DNA of 64,000 nt from the NCBI GenBank assembly GCA_002452215.1, contig DKCO01000053.1, positions 156,937-220,936 on the forward strand, read 5' to 3'. A program made the translations under genes and the position numbers. The stretch is from Spirochaetales bacterium UBA6872 (GTDB lineage Bacteria; Spirochaetota; Spirochaetia; Sphaerochaetales; Sphaerochaetaceae). Below the pieces are notes generated by a model that did not search any database, was not told the origin of the DNA, and was given only the letters and a program-made list of their open reading frames with translations. Position 1 is the first letter of the stretch. The number at the start of each line of letters is the position of its first letter. This document shows, piece after piece, positions 44,498 to 54,201 of this stretch.

Positions 44498-45427
44498 TCA
44501 ACCCTTTACAGAACCTGCCAAAGTTCCTTTTGTGAAGTATTTCTGTATAAATGGGTATGCAATAACCATCGGAATAGCTGACATGAATACACTAGCAGCC
44601 TTTATTGCTTCCACAGGTGCATTTCCAAATGCATTGACCTCAACATATTCATTCATTCCGGATGCCATCAATATATTCCTAAGCAATATAGGAAGTGGAT
44701 AATTGTCCGAAAGATAAAGCATTGCATGGAAGAAGTCATTCCAGAACGATACAGCATAGAATAGCCCAACAGTCATTATAATAGCCTTGGAAAGTGGCAT
44801 TATTATTCTGAAAAGCACCTGAACCTCATTGCATCCATCTATGCTAGCCGACTCTTTCAGCTCTCCAGGAATCCCTTCGAAGAACTGCTTCATGATAATA
44901 CAGTTGTATGTAGATATAGCTCCTGGAAGGAAAACAGCAGGAAGATGATTGATCAAGCCAATGTCTTTTACAAGCAAATACGCTGGAATCATGCCAACAT
45001 TAAACACATACGGAATCATGATTATTATGTTTATGAATTTCCTTCCTGGCAATGTATGGACTGAAAGCACATATGCCATTGGAACAGTTAAGACCAACGC
45101 GCAAGCGACACCACCAATAAGAATCTTGAACGAATTAAGAAATGCATCAAGAAATCCATCGTTTCCCAAAAGTGCCTTGTATGCATCAGGAGACCATTTC
45201 CAGAAAGGATAGAACATACCTTCTAGATTTGTCCCGATGTAATCAGACGGCCTGAAAGAGAGAGTAATCGTAGACCAGAGAGGAATCGCAATGACAATCA
45301 ACATAATGACCATGAATACATTTACGCACACATTGAAAGCATGGTCCGCAGCAGTCAATTTTACTTTCTTGTTCATTGACTGTGGTTTCAAGTGCTTTGG
45401 ACTCTTGTTTTTATTTGTTTTTTCCAT
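44498..45427 (-). CDS. Sugar ABC transporter permease (LplC/YtcP-like)
   Basis: MalG-type inner-membrane permease, 309 residues with six helices. The EAA loop that contacts the ATPase is ELKESASIDGCNEVQVLFRIIMPLSK. An N-terminal basic stretch (KTNKNKSPKHLKPQSMNKKVK) precedes the first helix. It pairs with the LplB-like permease 12 bp upstream and the binding protein 72 bp downstream. Confidence 0.9.
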   Translation of the reverse strand: MEKTNKNKSPKHLKPQSMNKKVKLTAADHAFNVCVNVFMVIMLIVIAIPLWSTITLSFRPSDYIGTNLEGMFYPFWKWSPDAYKALLGNDGFLDAFLNSFKILIGGVACALVLTVPMAYVLSVHTLPGRKFINIIIMIPYVFNVGMIPAYLLVKDIGLINHLPAVFLPGAISTYNCIIMKQFFEGIPGELKESASIDGCNEVQVLFRIIMPLSKAIIMTVGLFYAVSFWNDFFHAMLYLSDNYPLPILLRNILMASGMNEYVEVNAFGNAPVEAIKAASVFMSAIPMVIAYPFIQKYFTKGTLAGSVKG

Positions 45428-45439
45428 CTTACACTCTCC

Positions 45440-46435
45440 TTAGAACAATCCACTATCGCTTATCTTCTTGCTTATAGCATTGGATGCAAAGACCAGAATC
45501 ATTCCAAATACTCCCTTGAAAAGTCCTACAGCTGTAGCAAGGCCAAACTCGAATTCCAACAAACCTTGTCTATAAACCCATGTATCGATGATGTCAGCAA
45601 CAGCATAGACTTGTGGAGAATAGAGCATAAATATCTGATTGAATCCAGCATCAAGGATTGTTCCAAGTTTCAAAATCAAAACTGTCACAATGACAGGTCT
45701 TATTGATGGAAGCGTTATATATCTTACTCTTTGCCAGCTATTTGCACCCTCGACCATAGCGGCCTCAAACAAAGATCCATCTATACCCATCAAAGCTGCG
45801 ATGAAGATGATTGCTGACCATCCCATCTCTTTCCATGCATCTGAGAATAGCACAACCCAAGGAAAAGCCTTTGTATTTGATAGAAAATCTATCTTTGTGC
45901 CACCAAAAGCAGCGATTATATCATTGAGAACTCCATCGCCAGGTGCGAGCAAAGCCAAGAGAATTCCATACATAATAACCCATGACAAAAAGTGCGGAAG
46001 ATAAGCCAATGTCTGGACAATTTTCCTTAGAACAGGACGAGTACACTCATAGATGCAAATTGCAAGTATGATTGATAATGGAAGCGATATGATCAACTTT
46101 CCTACTGAGTACATCACAGTATTTCGAATCAGTGACCAAAAATAGAAAGAACCAAAGAAGTTCTTAAAATTATCCAAACCAATCCAAGGAGATCCTACAA
46201 CACCATCGAGAGCCCTAAAATCCTTGAATGCTATTTGTGCATTCCAAATTGGAACATACTTGAAAATGATATAATAAACCATTGGAATCAAGGCAATAAG
46301 ATAAACAACACTATGTCGCTTGATATCTTTGAAAAGTCTTGCTTTTTTTCTTGCCTTGAGAACATCTGCAGCCTCTGTAGAAACAACAAAGCCATTGGAC
46401 TTTGCAGATGCTGCCAGTTTGCTATTCTTTCTCAT
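45440..46435 (-). CDS. Sugar ABC transporter permease (LplB-like)
   Basis: MalF-type permease, 331 residues, with the EAA loop SLFEAAMVEGANSWQRVRYITLPSIRP and six helices after an N-terminal cytosolic segment. The ATG at 46435 (MRKNSK) is preceded by AGAGGTGA; a GTG three codons earlier is the alternative. First transporter gene, 93 bp after the regulator on the same strand. Confidence 0.9.
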   Translation of the reverse strand: MRKNSKLAASAKSNGFVVSTEAADVLKARKKARLFKDIKRHSVVYLIALIPMVYYIIFKYVPIWNAQIAFKDFRALDGVVGSPWIGLDNFKNFFGSFYFWSLIRNTVMYSVGKLIISLPLSIILAICIYECTRPVLRKIVQTLAYLPHFLSWVIMYGILLALLAPGDGVLNDIIAAFGGTKIDFLSNTKAFPWVVLFSDAWKEMGWSAIIFIAALMGIDGSLFEAAMVEGANSWQRVRYITLPSIRPVIVTVLILKLGTILDAGFNQIFMLYSPQVYAVADIIDTWVYRQGLLEFEFGLATAVGLFKGVFGMILVFASNAISKKISDSGLF

Positions 46436-46528
46436 CCATATCACCTCTTACATTAAAGTTTATTTACCATGGATGGTGAAAATGCAAACCTATCATTGTA
46501 CTTTTCCGACATTCCAGATCGGACGCAA

Positions 46529-49500
46529 TTAGATTCTTTGCCTGATATGACCGGGAGGAAAACCCTTGACCTTCTTGAAAACCCTGCAAAAATATGCCTG
46601 ATCTTGAAAGCCTGTATCTTGTGCTATCTCATTGATTGAAAGACCTGTTTGGGTCAATAGCTTAGAAGCAAGCTGTATCCTATATCTATTTAAATAGTCC
46701 CAAGGAGAGATGCCAATCTCTTTTCTGAATATCCTCGTCAAGTAATCTTCACTTATATTTACGGCATCAGCAAGTTGCCAACGCGAAATCTGCTGTCGCG
46801 CATGCTTGTTTATATATGCAATAGCCTTCTTCACAAGCGCACTTGTCAATGGAGGCAAAAGATCGACGCCTCCAAAGATAGCAACAAGCCTTGAAATAAA
46901 CTCCACAGACTCTGTAATCGATGGGTTTACAACAAGGACATTGGGAATCTCGAAAAGCGGTATGACATCTTCAAGCGAAAACGACTCTTTTATAATCAAG
47001 ACTGGCGTTTTGTTGAACTTATGAGATGAGCGCATCTTGCCAAGGCTCTTGATATCAAGATCATAAAAGATAGCCAAAGCACAGCCCTCATCAACTTCAG
47101 AAAGTTCTTTAAGCTCGAGAACTGTTCCAAATTCCTTTAACTTCGAAAGGGTATCTGGGAAAGGACCAAAAGAGACGATCGTCGCTCTCTGAGAAAGAGG
47201 AACGGAGCCCTCAAGGGCTGCAAGAAGCGATATAGATGTCGATTCCATCCCGAATAGCATAAATGGCAAAACTTTAGTCGATATATGGTTCTTCAACAGG
47301 TTTATGAGGACAGATGATGGATGAACAGCCAAAGATATATCCATCGCTATTGCTGATATATTCGCAGGAATGGCAAAGTCTTGCAAAAGCTTTTCCTGGG
47401 AGATGGCTATCAGCTCAAGCTGCATAAGAGATTTAGGTATCTCTTCTTTTCTCTCACCTATAAAGAGAACCGAGCCAAGATTGGAGCTTGACTTTGGTTC
47501 CCCATCCAAAGAAGGGAAAGGAATAGCCACTTTTATGCTCTTGGAACTGAATCCAAATACTCCAGAATGCATCAGGATTATCTTCTCAGCAAGCAACATC
47601 GATGTATTCTTTTCTGCAAGAGCAGGATTCCATAGATTCTTTTCCCCTGATATACAAAAAGACACAGATGTTGGCTCAAGCTCAATATTTACATGAGGGA
47701 TATCTCCCATCTTCGAACATTCATCAGAAAGGATCCTAAACACATCGCATATGCGCTCAATATCTATCTCAACAGATGGCAATTTCCCATCTTGTTTGAT
47801 TTCAATCCCGCATTGAAGAAGTCTTAGCTGAAGCTCTTTCAATGGAACAAAACGCAAATCAAGCTGTATTTGCCCAATATCAGCCAAAGAGAGTTCAACA
47901 AGATGTGCTGCCTCTGCAACGTGCGCACTGAGTGCATTTCTATCGATCTTGGCAGACGATATAATAGAGCTTATAGCATTCAATGGGCCTTTTAGTCCCT
48001 CAGATAGCCTCGCATAGAACTCTGCCGACTTCTTCTCTTCCTCCTCGATACGCTTGCTCTTTTCAATTGCAATCGAAAAAAGCCCAATCCCTTTCAATGC
48101 AGTAGAAACCGATGTGCGTATATCTTCAAGTACATTTCCCTCAAGGCATTTAGTTGCCAAAATAAGATACCCTACCGAGAAATTATCATAAAAAAGAGGT
48201 TGTACAACAAAAAGGCCTTGATCCAATTCGCTACTATAAAGAGGAGACAGAATAAGCTGTGATGAGAACTCCTCCCCACCCTTGAATATGGTATTTTCAG
48301 AGAAACCACCCTCAAACCTTGTAGTACTGTCATCTTTATAAGTGCATATAAATGCCTTCGAAATGCCTATCTCGGGAAGGTATTGCTTCATTTTCTCAAT
48401 CAGGAGAGGATAGTTGCTGGTAGCCAAAAGCTCAAGCTTGAACTTGTCTACATGCCTAAGAAGGCTCTTTGACAAGAACTCCTTATAAGCAACACTTCTC
48501 TTATGTTGGTAAGCAAGGATTGAGTAGATAGCATCTCGCTCCTCAGATGTTAGTCTTTTTTTTGAAAGAAGATGTTCAATCCACTTTATGCATTCAAAAA
48601 CAATCTCGTATTTTCCACCATTTTCAAAATAACTTGACAAGATAGCGGAAAGCTTCGCCTTGTTATCATCTAGGATGGACTCTTTGTCGTCATACACATC
48701 CTTAAGATAATAAAAGAGAGCATCAGCAGATAAAGATGCGTCAATGCTCGAATCATACCATTTTTTCAAGCTTTCCCAACTCGAGATCGCATTTGATGCG
48801 TTCTTTATGCCTCCGAAAGAGTCTTCGCATCCACAACTGTCCCTGATAATCATTTTGGTTGGGAGTATTATATCTACAGACGAATTGGACGAAACTTCTT
48901 GAGAGAGCGTGTAAGCGGACGATGCCAAGGCTTTTATTGGCAACTTCACAGTAGTGGCAGCAACAGTCATCAATGCATTTTCATCGCTGTCATTGAAACC
49001 TGCAATCCTTAAGTCCTTCCCAATAGAAAAGCCCCGCTTCTCAATGTATTTGCTTGCCCAGAACATCATCAAATCAGATGCAAATACTATCGAATCGAAA
49101 TCGAGACCTACTCTTAAGCCTCTTTCTTCAAAAAGCTCTTCCATAGCATCAAGGCCATAAGCCCATGAACGTGGAGACGAGACAAGTTGAGCATCATACT
49201 TAAGACCATTCGCCTCAAGAGCATCTTTATATGCAAGAAAACGCTTTTCAGCACTCTGATGGTTCTTTGGACCTCTCACGAATGCAATTTTCTTGCATTT
49301 ATGGACTCGAATCAGATGAGTGACCTCTTCAAATATACCAGAATATGCATCAAAATTGACAGAAGGGATACCATCTATGGAAAGACCAAGAGAAACAATT
49401 GGCAGATTTTTGTTGAGATCTCGGACAAACTCTCCAACCTGCTTAAAATCAAGGCTTCCAGTAAGGGATGATGACCACACTATAGCACTATTGAGATTTT

Positions 49501-49690
49501 TGCTGTTTGCCAATGAGAATACTTGATTTCGTAAATGCTCATTCGACTCAGCATAATCAAGCCTTCCACCTGGAAAGACAAACAAAGCACTCTCTGCGCA
49601 ATTTATATTTTTTTCGGCAATCGCTCTCCAAAGAGAAACACTTGAGCCTAGATGTATATTTGCAAGCAAAAGCCCAGTTCTTTTTCCCAC
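46529..49690 (-). CDS. Hybrid regulator: LacI-type sensor, degenerate kinase-like core, AraC output
   Basis: An unusually large (1053-aa) one-component regulator. Residues 1-285 are a periplasmic-binding-like LacI/GalR sensor without its DNA-binding head, ending in the RDSCGCEDS signature. About 410-540 looks GAF-like. Residues 545-610 resemble a histidine-kinase dimerisation helix (ARLSEGLKGPLNAISSI), but the phospho-acceptor His is Glu564; the following ATPase-like and receiver-like stretches (to about 930) lack recognisable catalytic boxes. Residues 945-1053 are an AraC DNA-binding domain (WQLADAVNISEDYLTRIFRKEIG...). GTG start with GAGGT SD. It probably senses an oligosaccharide and activates the adjoining lpl-GH105 genes. 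Confidence 0.85.
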   Translation of the reverse strand: MGKRTGLLLANIHLGSSVSLWRAIAEKNINCAESALFVFPGGRLDYAESNEHLRNQVFSLANSKNLNSAIVWSSSLTGSLDFKQVGEFVRDLNKNLPIVSLGLSIDGIPSVNFDAYSGIFEEVTHLIRVHKCKKIAFVRGPKNHQSAEKRFLAYKDALEANGLKYDAQLVSSPRSWAYGLDAMEELFEERGLRVGLDFDSIVFASDLMMFWASKYIEKRGFSIGKDLRIAGFNDSDENALMTVAATTVKLPIKALASSAYTLSQEVSSNSSVDIILPTKMIIRDSCGCEDSFGGIKNASNAISSWESLKKWYDSSIDASLSADALFYYLKDVYDDKESILDDNKAKLSAILSSYFENGGKYEIVFECIKWIEHLLSKKRLTSEERDAIYSILAYQHKRSVAYKEFLSKSLLRHVDKFKLELLATSNYPLLIEKMKQYLPEIGISKAFICTYKDDSTTRFEGGFSENTIFKGGEEFSSQLILSPLYSSELDQGLFVVQPLFYDNFSVGYLILATKCLEGNVLEDIRTSVSTALKGIGLFSIAIEKSKRIEEEEKKSAEFYARLSEGLKGPLNAISSIISSAKIDRNALSAHVAEAAHLVELSLADIGQIQLDLRFVPLKELQLRLLQCGIEIKQDGKLPSVEIDIERICDVFRILSDECSKMGDIPHVNIELEPTSVSFCISGEKNLWNPALAEKNTSMLLAEKIILMHSGVFGFSSKSIKVAIPFPSLDGEPKSSSNLGSVLFIGERKEEIPKSLMQLELIAISQEKLLQDFAIPANISAIAMDISLAVHPSSVLINLLKNHISTKVLPFMLFGMESTSISLLAALEGSVPLSQRATIVSFGPFPDTLSKLKEFGTVLELKELSEVDEGCALAIFYDLDIKSLGKMRSSHKFNKTPVLIIKESFSLEDVIPLFEIPNVLVVNPSITESVEFISRLVAIFGGVDLLPPLTSALVKKAIAYINKHARQQISRWQLADAVNISEDYLTRIFRKEIGISPWDYLNRYRIQLASKLLTQTGLSINEIAQDTGFQDQAYFCRVFKKVKGFPPGHIRQRI

Positions 49691-49719
49691 TTTCTACCTC
49701 ATGTATCCAATGATGCAAT

Positions 49720-50883
49720 CTATCTTTGCTTTCTCATCGCTGGCATTATAAATGGATAAGGAAGCAAATCTGAGAACTTATACTCAACTCTTATGCCATT
49801 TTTTGATTGCAATACGACTTTCGTATCAGGGCGAGAAAACTCTGACAAAAATTGCCTGCAAATAGCGCAAGGTGGCGCCGGAGGATCATCATCGCTTACA
49901 ATGACCAACAAATCGATCCCAACTACTGCCTCGGCAGAGATTGCTGAAAGCACAGCAGAGCGTTCTGCGCAGATTGTTCCACCATATGAGGAATTCTCAA
50001 CATTCGTTCCACTATATATTCGTCCTGTTCTTGCTGATACTATCGCAGCACCTACCTTGAATTTGGAATATGGGGAATAAGAGTTGTTCCAAGCTTTCCA
50101 TGCCACGTCAATTGCATTCTTTTCCAGAATACTATCTGACACTTTCCTTTTTTGAGGTGCAATGAAGTTGGCTCCATACAAAATGCAATCGGTGGAAGGA
50201 GTACAGATCTCATCCAATTTCCTAGTAAAGTCCTCTTTGGATGAAAAATCTGGAAATGCTGACAGGTCTGAGATGACAGCATCTGCGCCAGATGAGAATG
50301 CACTCTCACTATCGATTGTAGTAGTCAAGGAAACAACTGTGGCCTTTGCATTTTTAGCAGCCTTTATTCCACCAATAGAGTCCTCGAATACAACAACTTG
50401 ATCGGGACAAAGCCCAAACTTTATAAGACAAAGTTGATATATATCACCATAAGGCTTGTTTCGCACGATATCCTCGCCAGTGACGACAAGATCCAAAAGC
50501 GATTGATCTATTCCTATTGCCTTTATATTCTCATAGACTTTCCATTTCGGAGCAGAAGATGCTATTGCAACTTTCATTCCAGCTTTTTTTGCGTTCTCTA
50601 TTATCCGATGTGCCCCAGGGAGAGAAATATTGATTTTGGAAATCATCTCTTGATAATGCTCTTTGAAGAATCTGGATGCATCAAGATAGGAGAAGTTCTT
50701 TATGCCAATATCATTAGCAACACCCTCGAAAAAAGTTCTCTCACCACAACCAAGATGAGGCTCAAAGTCCTTTCTTTCAAGATTCTTGCCAAGAGTAGAA
50801 AAGTACATTCTTCCGATTGTAATAGACACATCCTCGCTATCGGCAAGAACCCCATCCATATCAAAGAGAAGAGCTTCAATCAT
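49720..50883 (-). CDS. HAD phosphatase-cytidine deaminase fusion
   Basis: Two enzymes in one 387-residue chain. Residues 1-215 are a beta-phosphoglucomutase-like HAD hydrolase: LLFDMDGVLADSE (D8, D10), IASSAPKWK, VRNKPYGDIY, VFEDSIGGIKAA. Residues about 250-380 are a complete cytidine deaminase: SPYSKFKVGAAI, TNVENSSYGGTICAERSA (zinc C305, Glu307) and PPCAICRQFLSEF (zinc C339, C342). A plausible joint task is dephosphorylation of a pyrimidine nucleotide and deamination of the nucleoside, but the HAD substrate is unknown. The ATG overlaps the stop of the dihydropyrimidinase-like gene by 4 bp. Confidence 0.87.
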   Translation of the reverse strand: MIEALLFDMDGVLADSEDVSITIGRMYFSTLGKNLERKDFEPHLGCGERTFFEGVANDIGIKNFSYLDASRFFKEHYQEMISKINISLPGAHRIIENAKKAGMKVAIASSAPKWKVYENIKAIGIDQSLLDLVVTGEDIVRNKPYGDIYQLCLIKFGLCPDQVVVFEDSIGGIKAAKNAKATVVSLTTTIDSESAFSSGADAVISDLSAFPDFSSKEDFTRKLDEICTPSTDCILYGANFIAPQKRKVSDSILEKNAIDVAWKAWNNSYSPYSKFKVGAAIVSARTGRIYSGTNVENSSYGGTICAERSAVLSAISAEAVVGIDLLVIVSDDDPPAPPCAICRQFLSEFSRPDTKVVLQSKNGIRVEYKFSDLLPYPFIMPAMRKQR

Positions 50884-52250
50884 CTCTTTCCTGCCTTTAT
50901 GAACCTGCCATCACCCTCAAGTCCAAGATATAGGCCATCTCCCATCACCAAACGTCCCCTCAAATATGTCATAATGACCTTGCCTGTGACTTGACGTCCC
51001 TCATACGCTGTATAACCAGATGCTGAATGAAGAGTGCTTGACGATAGAGTCCAGCTCTCGTCGGGATTGAATATCACGATATCAGCATCTGAGCCTTCCG
51101 CTATGACACCTTTTTTAGGATATAGGCCGAAAGCCTTCGCCGGTCCTGTTGAAAGAACATTCACAACTTGGGAAATCGAAAGGCTTCCTGTCATTATTCC
51201 AAATGAATAGACAAGAGGCAAAAGTTCCTCTGTCCCCGGAATGCCTGGATATATAGTTCGGCAATCATTGCTAGAAAGCTTCTGGTCTTTCGTAAATGAG
51301 CAATGATCTGTTGCGACAACTTGTATCTCGCCATCTGATAGAGCTTCCTGAAGAGCCTTGTTGTCTTCCTTTGTCCTTAGAGGAGGCGTCATAACGTACA
51401 AAGCGCCATCCTTTCCCTCCAGCTTTGATTTGTCTAAGAATAGATATGTAGGAGTTGTCTCGCAAATGACTTTCACACCCTTCTCTCTTAGCTCTCTTAC
51501 AGCCTCAAGCCCCGCTTTTGATGAAAGATGGACAATATATATTGGCATATTCAGCTCGGAGGCAATCCCTCCAACATACCTGATTGCTTCCGCCTCAGCT
51601 TCACTCGGTCTCAAAAGAGCATGTGATTTAGGAGTGTAATCACCACTCCAACTCTTGTCTATGTCGGAAATGATCTTATCATCCTCAGCGTGGACACAAA
51701 CAAGCAAATCAAGTTTCTTGCATATAGCAAAGATAGCTTTAAGCTCATCTCGCTTTTCAACCATATATCCAACATTCTTGTATGTCGTGAAGATCTTTAT
51801 CGCCTTTACGCCAAGCTTCTTTATCCTTGCAAGCTCATCTTCCAAGCTATCGCGCCATTTGTACACGCCTTGATGCAAAGCGTAGTCGATAGCCATAGAA
51901 TCCATTTCTCTTCGCCTCGATAGAAAAGACTCTTCAAGCGAAACTTTATTGTCATCAGCAAAATCAATAACAGTTGTAACACCACCATATGATGCAAGCC
52001 TCGATCCCTGAACAAACGAATCAGCTGTGACTGTGCCTCTTGAGACAAGATGGAAGTGTGTATGAGCATCGATTATTCCAGGAAGAATGCAAAGACCATC
52101 GGCATGTATTGCTATAGTATCATCAGGGCAATCTGCCTGGTCGATATGGTGTGCAATTCTCTTTATCCTAGATCCCTCGATCAATATGTCGCTATGTCTA
52201 GTCCACTCAGTATCAACTATAAGACCATTCTGAATAAGTATATTTCCCAT
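50880..52250 (-). CDS. Dihydropyrimidinase/D-hydantoinase-family amidohydrolase
   Basis: Cyclic amide hydrolase, 456 residues. Metal and catalytic motifs: IIDAHTHFHL (HxH), KAIKIFTTYK (candidate carboxylated Lys), LVCVHAEDD, YIVHLSSKAG and VVATDHCSF (Asp). The pattern fits HydA/dihydropyrimidinase better than allantoinase, with C-terminal beta-sandwich ending VIMTYLRGRLVMGDG. It would open dihydrouracil, hydantoins or a related ring. It is followed with a 4-bp overlap by the HAD-cytidine deaminase fusion, hinting at pyrimidine breakdown or salvage; no dihydropyrimidine dehydrogenase is in view. Confidence 0.85.
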   Translation of the reverse strand: MGNILIQNGLIVDTEWTRHSDILIEGSRIKRIAHHIDQADCPDDTIAIHADGLCILPGIIDAHTHFHLVSRGTVTADSFVQGSRLASYGGVTTVIDFADDNKVSLEESFLSRRREMDSMAIDYALHQGVYKWRDSLEDELARIKKLGVKAIKIFTTYKNVGYMVEKRDELKAIFAICKKLDLLVCVHAEDDKIISDIDKSWSGDYTPKSHALLRPSEAEAEAIRYVGGIASELNMPIYIVHLSSKAGLEAVRELREKGVKVICETTPTYLFLDKSKLEGKDGALYVMTPPLRTKEDNKALQEALSDGEIQVVATDHCSFTKDQKLSSNDCRTIYPGIPGTEELLPLVYSFGIMTGSLSISQVVNVLSTGPAKAFGLYPKKGVIAEGSDADIVIFNPDESWTLSSSTLHSASGYTAYEGRQVTGKVIMTYLRGRLVMGDGLYLGLEGDGRFIKAGKR

Positions 52251-52336
52251 ACACAGATTTTACACTAGAGCGCTATATTTAAGCAAATATTATCGATAAA
52301 ACCTTTCCAAGTCAGACAAATGCAAGTCTCAACAAG

Positions 52337-53851
52337 CTATCTGATCTTAGGAAAATGCTTTTCAAGAAATTCAAGATCAAGCTCCGGGTAAAGCACAAAC
52401 TTTTTCAAAAGAGCTTGCACTCTTGAATTCGCCTCATCGATAACTTCTTGAGGAGCCTTTGCTTTGTTTTTCGACAATTCCCCTGCATGCTCACCCTTCG
52501 TAAGTCTAACAGGATGTGCATTCTTGAGAACCAGAGCTATTATCGACGCAATTTCCTTCATCTCTTGCTCACCCATCGATAGCGTAGTGACAGCAGGTGT
52601 GCCAAGCCTTAAACCAGATGTATACCATGGTCCATTTGGATCAAATGGAAGAGCATTTCGATTAAGTGTTATGCCACACTCTCTCAAAAGCGTCTCAGCC
52701 TGTCGTCCGTTGAGCCCGAATTTCGTTACATTCAGCAAAAGCAAATGGTTTTCTGTACCACCTGTTGCAACATCAATGCCATTATCAATCGATGCTTTGG
52801 CAAGTGCTTTAGCGTTCTTCACAATTCTCTCAGCATAATCAGCAAAGCTTGGATCAAGCGCTTCTTTTAGCGCGATAGCCTTTGCTGCCATAACATGCGG
52901 AAGCGGGCCACCTATTACAAGCGGGCATCCTTTATCTACAGACTCGGCAAATTCCTCTTTGCAAAGGATCATGCCTCCTCTTGGACCTCTTAGTGTCTTA
53001 TGAGTAGTTGTTGTAACAACATCTGCCCATTTAACTGGGTCATATGGTCCTTGGAATACTTTTCCAGCAACAAGGCCAGCAAAATGAGCCATATCAACCA
53101 TAAATACAGCTCCAACAGAGTGCGCAATCTCACTCATTCTTTTAAAATCAACCTTGCCAGGATATGCAGAGTAGCCAGCAAGGAGGATAAAAGGCCTTAT
53201 CTCTCTAGCCTCTCTTTCGATCTCGTCATAGTCCAATAGACCAGTCTCCTTATCGACTGTGTATGAGTAGCAATCAAAGAGTTGTGCCGATATATTCTGC
53301 CTATAGCCATGTGTGAGATGGCCACCTGAGTAGTAGTCAAGGCCCAAAAGCTTTTGGTTATGTAGCGTATTTCGGATCTTGTCCCAATCCTCTCTCTTCA
53401 TGGCGCTTGGGTTTGTAACGCCCATTTCAGAAAGCATTGGAACCTCCAAGCGTGTATTCAAGATTGCCCAATAGGCACATAAGTTCGCATCGGCTCCTGA
53501 ATGCGGCTGGATATAAGCATGATCAGCCCCAAACAGTTTTTTTGCATATTCCACACCCTCTGCTTCTATTGCATCGACGTTGTCGCAACCAGCATAAAAC
53601 CTATGGTATGGAAATCCCTCAGAGTATTTGTCTGTCAAAAGATTACCCATTGCCGCTTGTACAGAAAGAGAAGAAAAATTCTCGCTTGCTATTAGCTTCA
53701 AGTGCGTCCTTTGATCCTTCAATTCATTAACTATATCGCCAGCAATAGATGGTGAGACTCTTGCTATAAGATCAAGTTCTGAAAGATACATCACCATCTC
53801 CGCTGTAAGCTGCGAGCCAAATTCATTCAAATATTCATCCAAAGCACTCAT
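52337..53851 (-). CDS. glyA: Serine hydroxymethyltransferase
   Basis: PLP enzyme that moves the serine hydroxymethyl group to tetrahydrofolate, giving glycine and one-carbon units. PLP lysine in VVTTTTHKTLRGPRGGMI; other landmarks ENFSSLSVQAAMGN, KYSEGFPYHRFYAGC and HFAGLVAG. At 504 residues it is about 80 longer than the E. coli enzyme, with an N-terminal extension and an internal insertion (around ILNTRLEVPMLSEMG), a form seen in some deep-branching bacteria. 86 bp upstream of the hydantoinase-like gene, possibly in the same transcript. Confidence 0.92.
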   Translation of the reverse strand: MSALDEYLNEFGSQLTAEMVMYLSELDLIARVSPSIAGDIVNELKDQRTHLKLIASENFSSLSVQAAMGNLLTDKYSEGFPYHRFYAGCDNVDAIEAEGVEYAKKLFGADHAYIQPHSGADANLCAYWAILNTRLEVPMLSEMGVTNPSAMKREDWDKIRNTLHNQKLLGLDYYSGGHLTHGYRQNISAQLFDCYSYTVDKETGLLDYDEIEREAREIRPFILLAGYSAYPGKVDFKRMSEIAHSVGAVFMVDMAHFAGLVAGKVFQGPYDPVKWADVVTTTTHKTLRGPRGGMILCKEEFAESVDKGCPLVIGGPLPHVMAAKAIALKEALDPSFADYAERIVKNAKALAKASIDNGIDVATGGTENHLLLLNVTKFGLNGRQAETLLRECGITLNRNALPFDPNGPWYTSGLRLGTPAVTTLSMGEQEMKEIASIIALVLKNAHPVRLTKGEHAGELSKNKAKAPQEVIDEANSRVQALLKKFVLYPELDLEFLEKHFPKIR

Positions 53852-53982
53852 TATCTCTCTCCTTGGGCAAAGGATACAACTTTTATAGGACGTGGTGAAC
53901 AGACAAATAGAGGTTTGTCAAAAGATTGACAAGCATAGAAAGGAAACATATACTGCAAAAGGCTTTAAAATTAGGAGAAACA

Positions 53983-54201
53983 ATGGCAAAAGAAGAAGCA
54001 ATTGAGGTAGAGGGCGTAGTTCGCGAAGCACTACCTAATACAATGTTCAGAGTAGAGTTGACAAACAAGCTAGTTATTCTCGCCCATCTTTCAGGCAAGA
54101 TGAGAAAGCACTATATCAGGATTGTTCCTGGAGACACTGTCAAAGTCGAGCTTTCACCATATGATCTTTCAAAGGGAAGAATCGTTTACAGAGAACGTTA
54201 A
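53983..54201 (+). CDS. infA: Translation initiation factor IF-1
   Basis: S1-fold protein that occupies the ribosomal A site during initiation. Start at [20 protein letters not shown] with TAGGAG 6 nt upstream; 72 residues, the canonical size, with [25 protein letters not shown] and [19 protein letters not shown] longer frame upstream lacks homology and SD. Its stop overlaps the end of the convergent Smr-domain gene. Confidence 0.95.
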   Translation: MAKEEAIEVEGVVREALPNTMFRVELTNKLVILAHLSGKMRKHYIRIVPGDTVKVELSPYDLSKGRIVYRER

